Source of the DNA: Gammaproteobacteria bacterium
GTDB lineage: Bacteria > Pseudomonadota > Gammaproteobacteria > GCA-001735895
Assembly (NCBI GenBank): GCA_021767985.1
Contig: JAASSH010000120.1
Location: forward strand, 1 to 6,713
DNA: 6,713 bases
Reading direction: 5' to 3'
Shown here: piece after piece, positions 6,568-6,713 of the stretch
Layout: each line of letters opens with the position of its first letter
Position numbering within the stretch: the stretch's first letter is position 1
The notes under the pieces: generated by a model
The model's input: the letters and a program-made list of their open reading frames with translations, nothing else
Told to the model about the DNA's origin: nothing
Databases searched by the model: none
Position numbers and translations under genes: made by a program

Positions 6568-6598
6568 AGCATTTAATTATGAGCCATAGACTACCGTC

Positions 6599-6614
6599 TG
6601 CAGGCTCGCCTGCA
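6599..6614. repeat. perfect palindrome abutting the hemN FNR box
   Basis: TGCAGGC-TC-GCCTGCA is a perfect 7-bp inverted repeat with a 2-bp centre. It lies directly between the FNR-like box and the expected -10 region of hemN. No T run follows on the minus strand, so it is not a normal intrinsic terminator for the upstream gene. It may be an operator for a second regulator or a 3'-end hairpin of the upstream transcript. Confidence 0.45.
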
Positions 6615-6628
6615 TTGACCTGAATCAA
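6615..6628. promoter_or_regulatory. FNR/Anr-type box upstream of hemN (one mismatch)
   Basis: The minus strand reads TTGATTCAGGTCAA, one mismatch from TTGAT-N4-ATCAA; nine of its first ten bases and its core are shared with the perfect box at 2294-2307. Centre 6621.5 predicts a hemN transcription start near 6580, with a poor -10 (TAGTCT, 6593-6588, 3/6). Control of hemN by FNR/Anr is well known in other proteobacteria. The box overlaps the stop codon of the partial gene at the right edge. Confidence 0.72.
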
Positions 6629-6713
6629 GTCGCGGTAACAGTATCCCCGCTGACGGCGTCGGTCAGCAGTCGCGCAAACTGCTGCAGCACCGGGTCCCAG
6701 TAGGGCGACAGCA
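6625..6713 (-). CDS. C-terminal end of an unidentified minus-strand gene (cut by window edge)
   Basis: Reading leftwards from the right edge, one frame stays open for 28 codons to a TGA at 6627-6625 and gives LSPYWDPVLQQF followed by ARLLTDAVSGDTVTAT. The composition looks like a real amphipathic helix and a polar tail. A second frame is also open over this short stretch (though with a less protein-like product), so the call is tentative. I do not recognise the family. If real, the gene ends 58 bp before the hemN start on the same strand, and its stop lies inside the hemN FNR-like box. Confidence 0.4.
   Translation of the reverse strand, partial: LSPYWDPVLQQFARLLTDAVSGDTVTAT

Noticed and set aside
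1..6713. tRNA, rRNA, CRISPR array, insertion sequence or attachment site
   Set aside because: No cloverleaf, spaced direct repeats, transposase-like protein or terminal inverted repeats were seen by eye; the genes are compact core respiratory genes.

Overview
The window reads as a moderately GC-rich proteobacterial chromosome segment, most likely from a gammaproteobacterium. This rests on the CcoN, CcoI, CcoS and HemN sequences, which resemble Pseudomonas and E. coli relatives as remembered, and on perfect FNR/Anr-type boxes. Nothing mobile, no tRNA or rRNA and no CRISPR array was seen. The theme is respiration and haem synthesis at low oxygen.

Layout. The left part is on the minus strand: the first 44 codons of ccoO (cut by the window edge), complete ccoN (catalytic subunit of cbb3 cytochrome oxidase), and upstream of it a Yip1-family five-helix membrane protein. 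A 173-bp divergent region follows, with a perfect FNR box near its middle. The plus-strand pair ccoI (copper-transporting P-type ATPase) and ccoS (small assembly protein) comes next; they overlap by one base. Then there is a 115-bp region between convergent genes, followed by minus-strand hemN (oxygen-independent coproporphyrinogen III dehydrogenase). The right edge holds the last 28 codons of an unidentified minus-strand gene.

How the parts fit. CcoN and CcoO form the oxidase core, CcoI supplies copper for its CuB site, CcoS is needed for cofactor insertion, and HemN makes haem precursor when oxygen is scarce. Four FNR/Anr-type boxes were found: two perfect and outward of genes or between convergent ones (2294-2307, 5136-5149), one single-mismatch box before hemN (6615-6628) and one single-mismatch box almost touching the ccoN ribosome-binding site (1592-1605).

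Most interesting observation. The perfect box between the convergent ccoS and hemN genes has no protein gene to serve. On the minus strand it lies at exactly -41.5 from a start site predicted by a 5/6 -10 box (TAGAAT). About 30 nt later comes an 8-bp GC-rich hairpin followed by seven T. This is the layout of an FNR-activated small RNA of about 64 nt. It has two hairpins and C-rich segments able to pair with Shine-Dalgarno sequences, and its terminator is embedded antisense in the last codons of ccoS.
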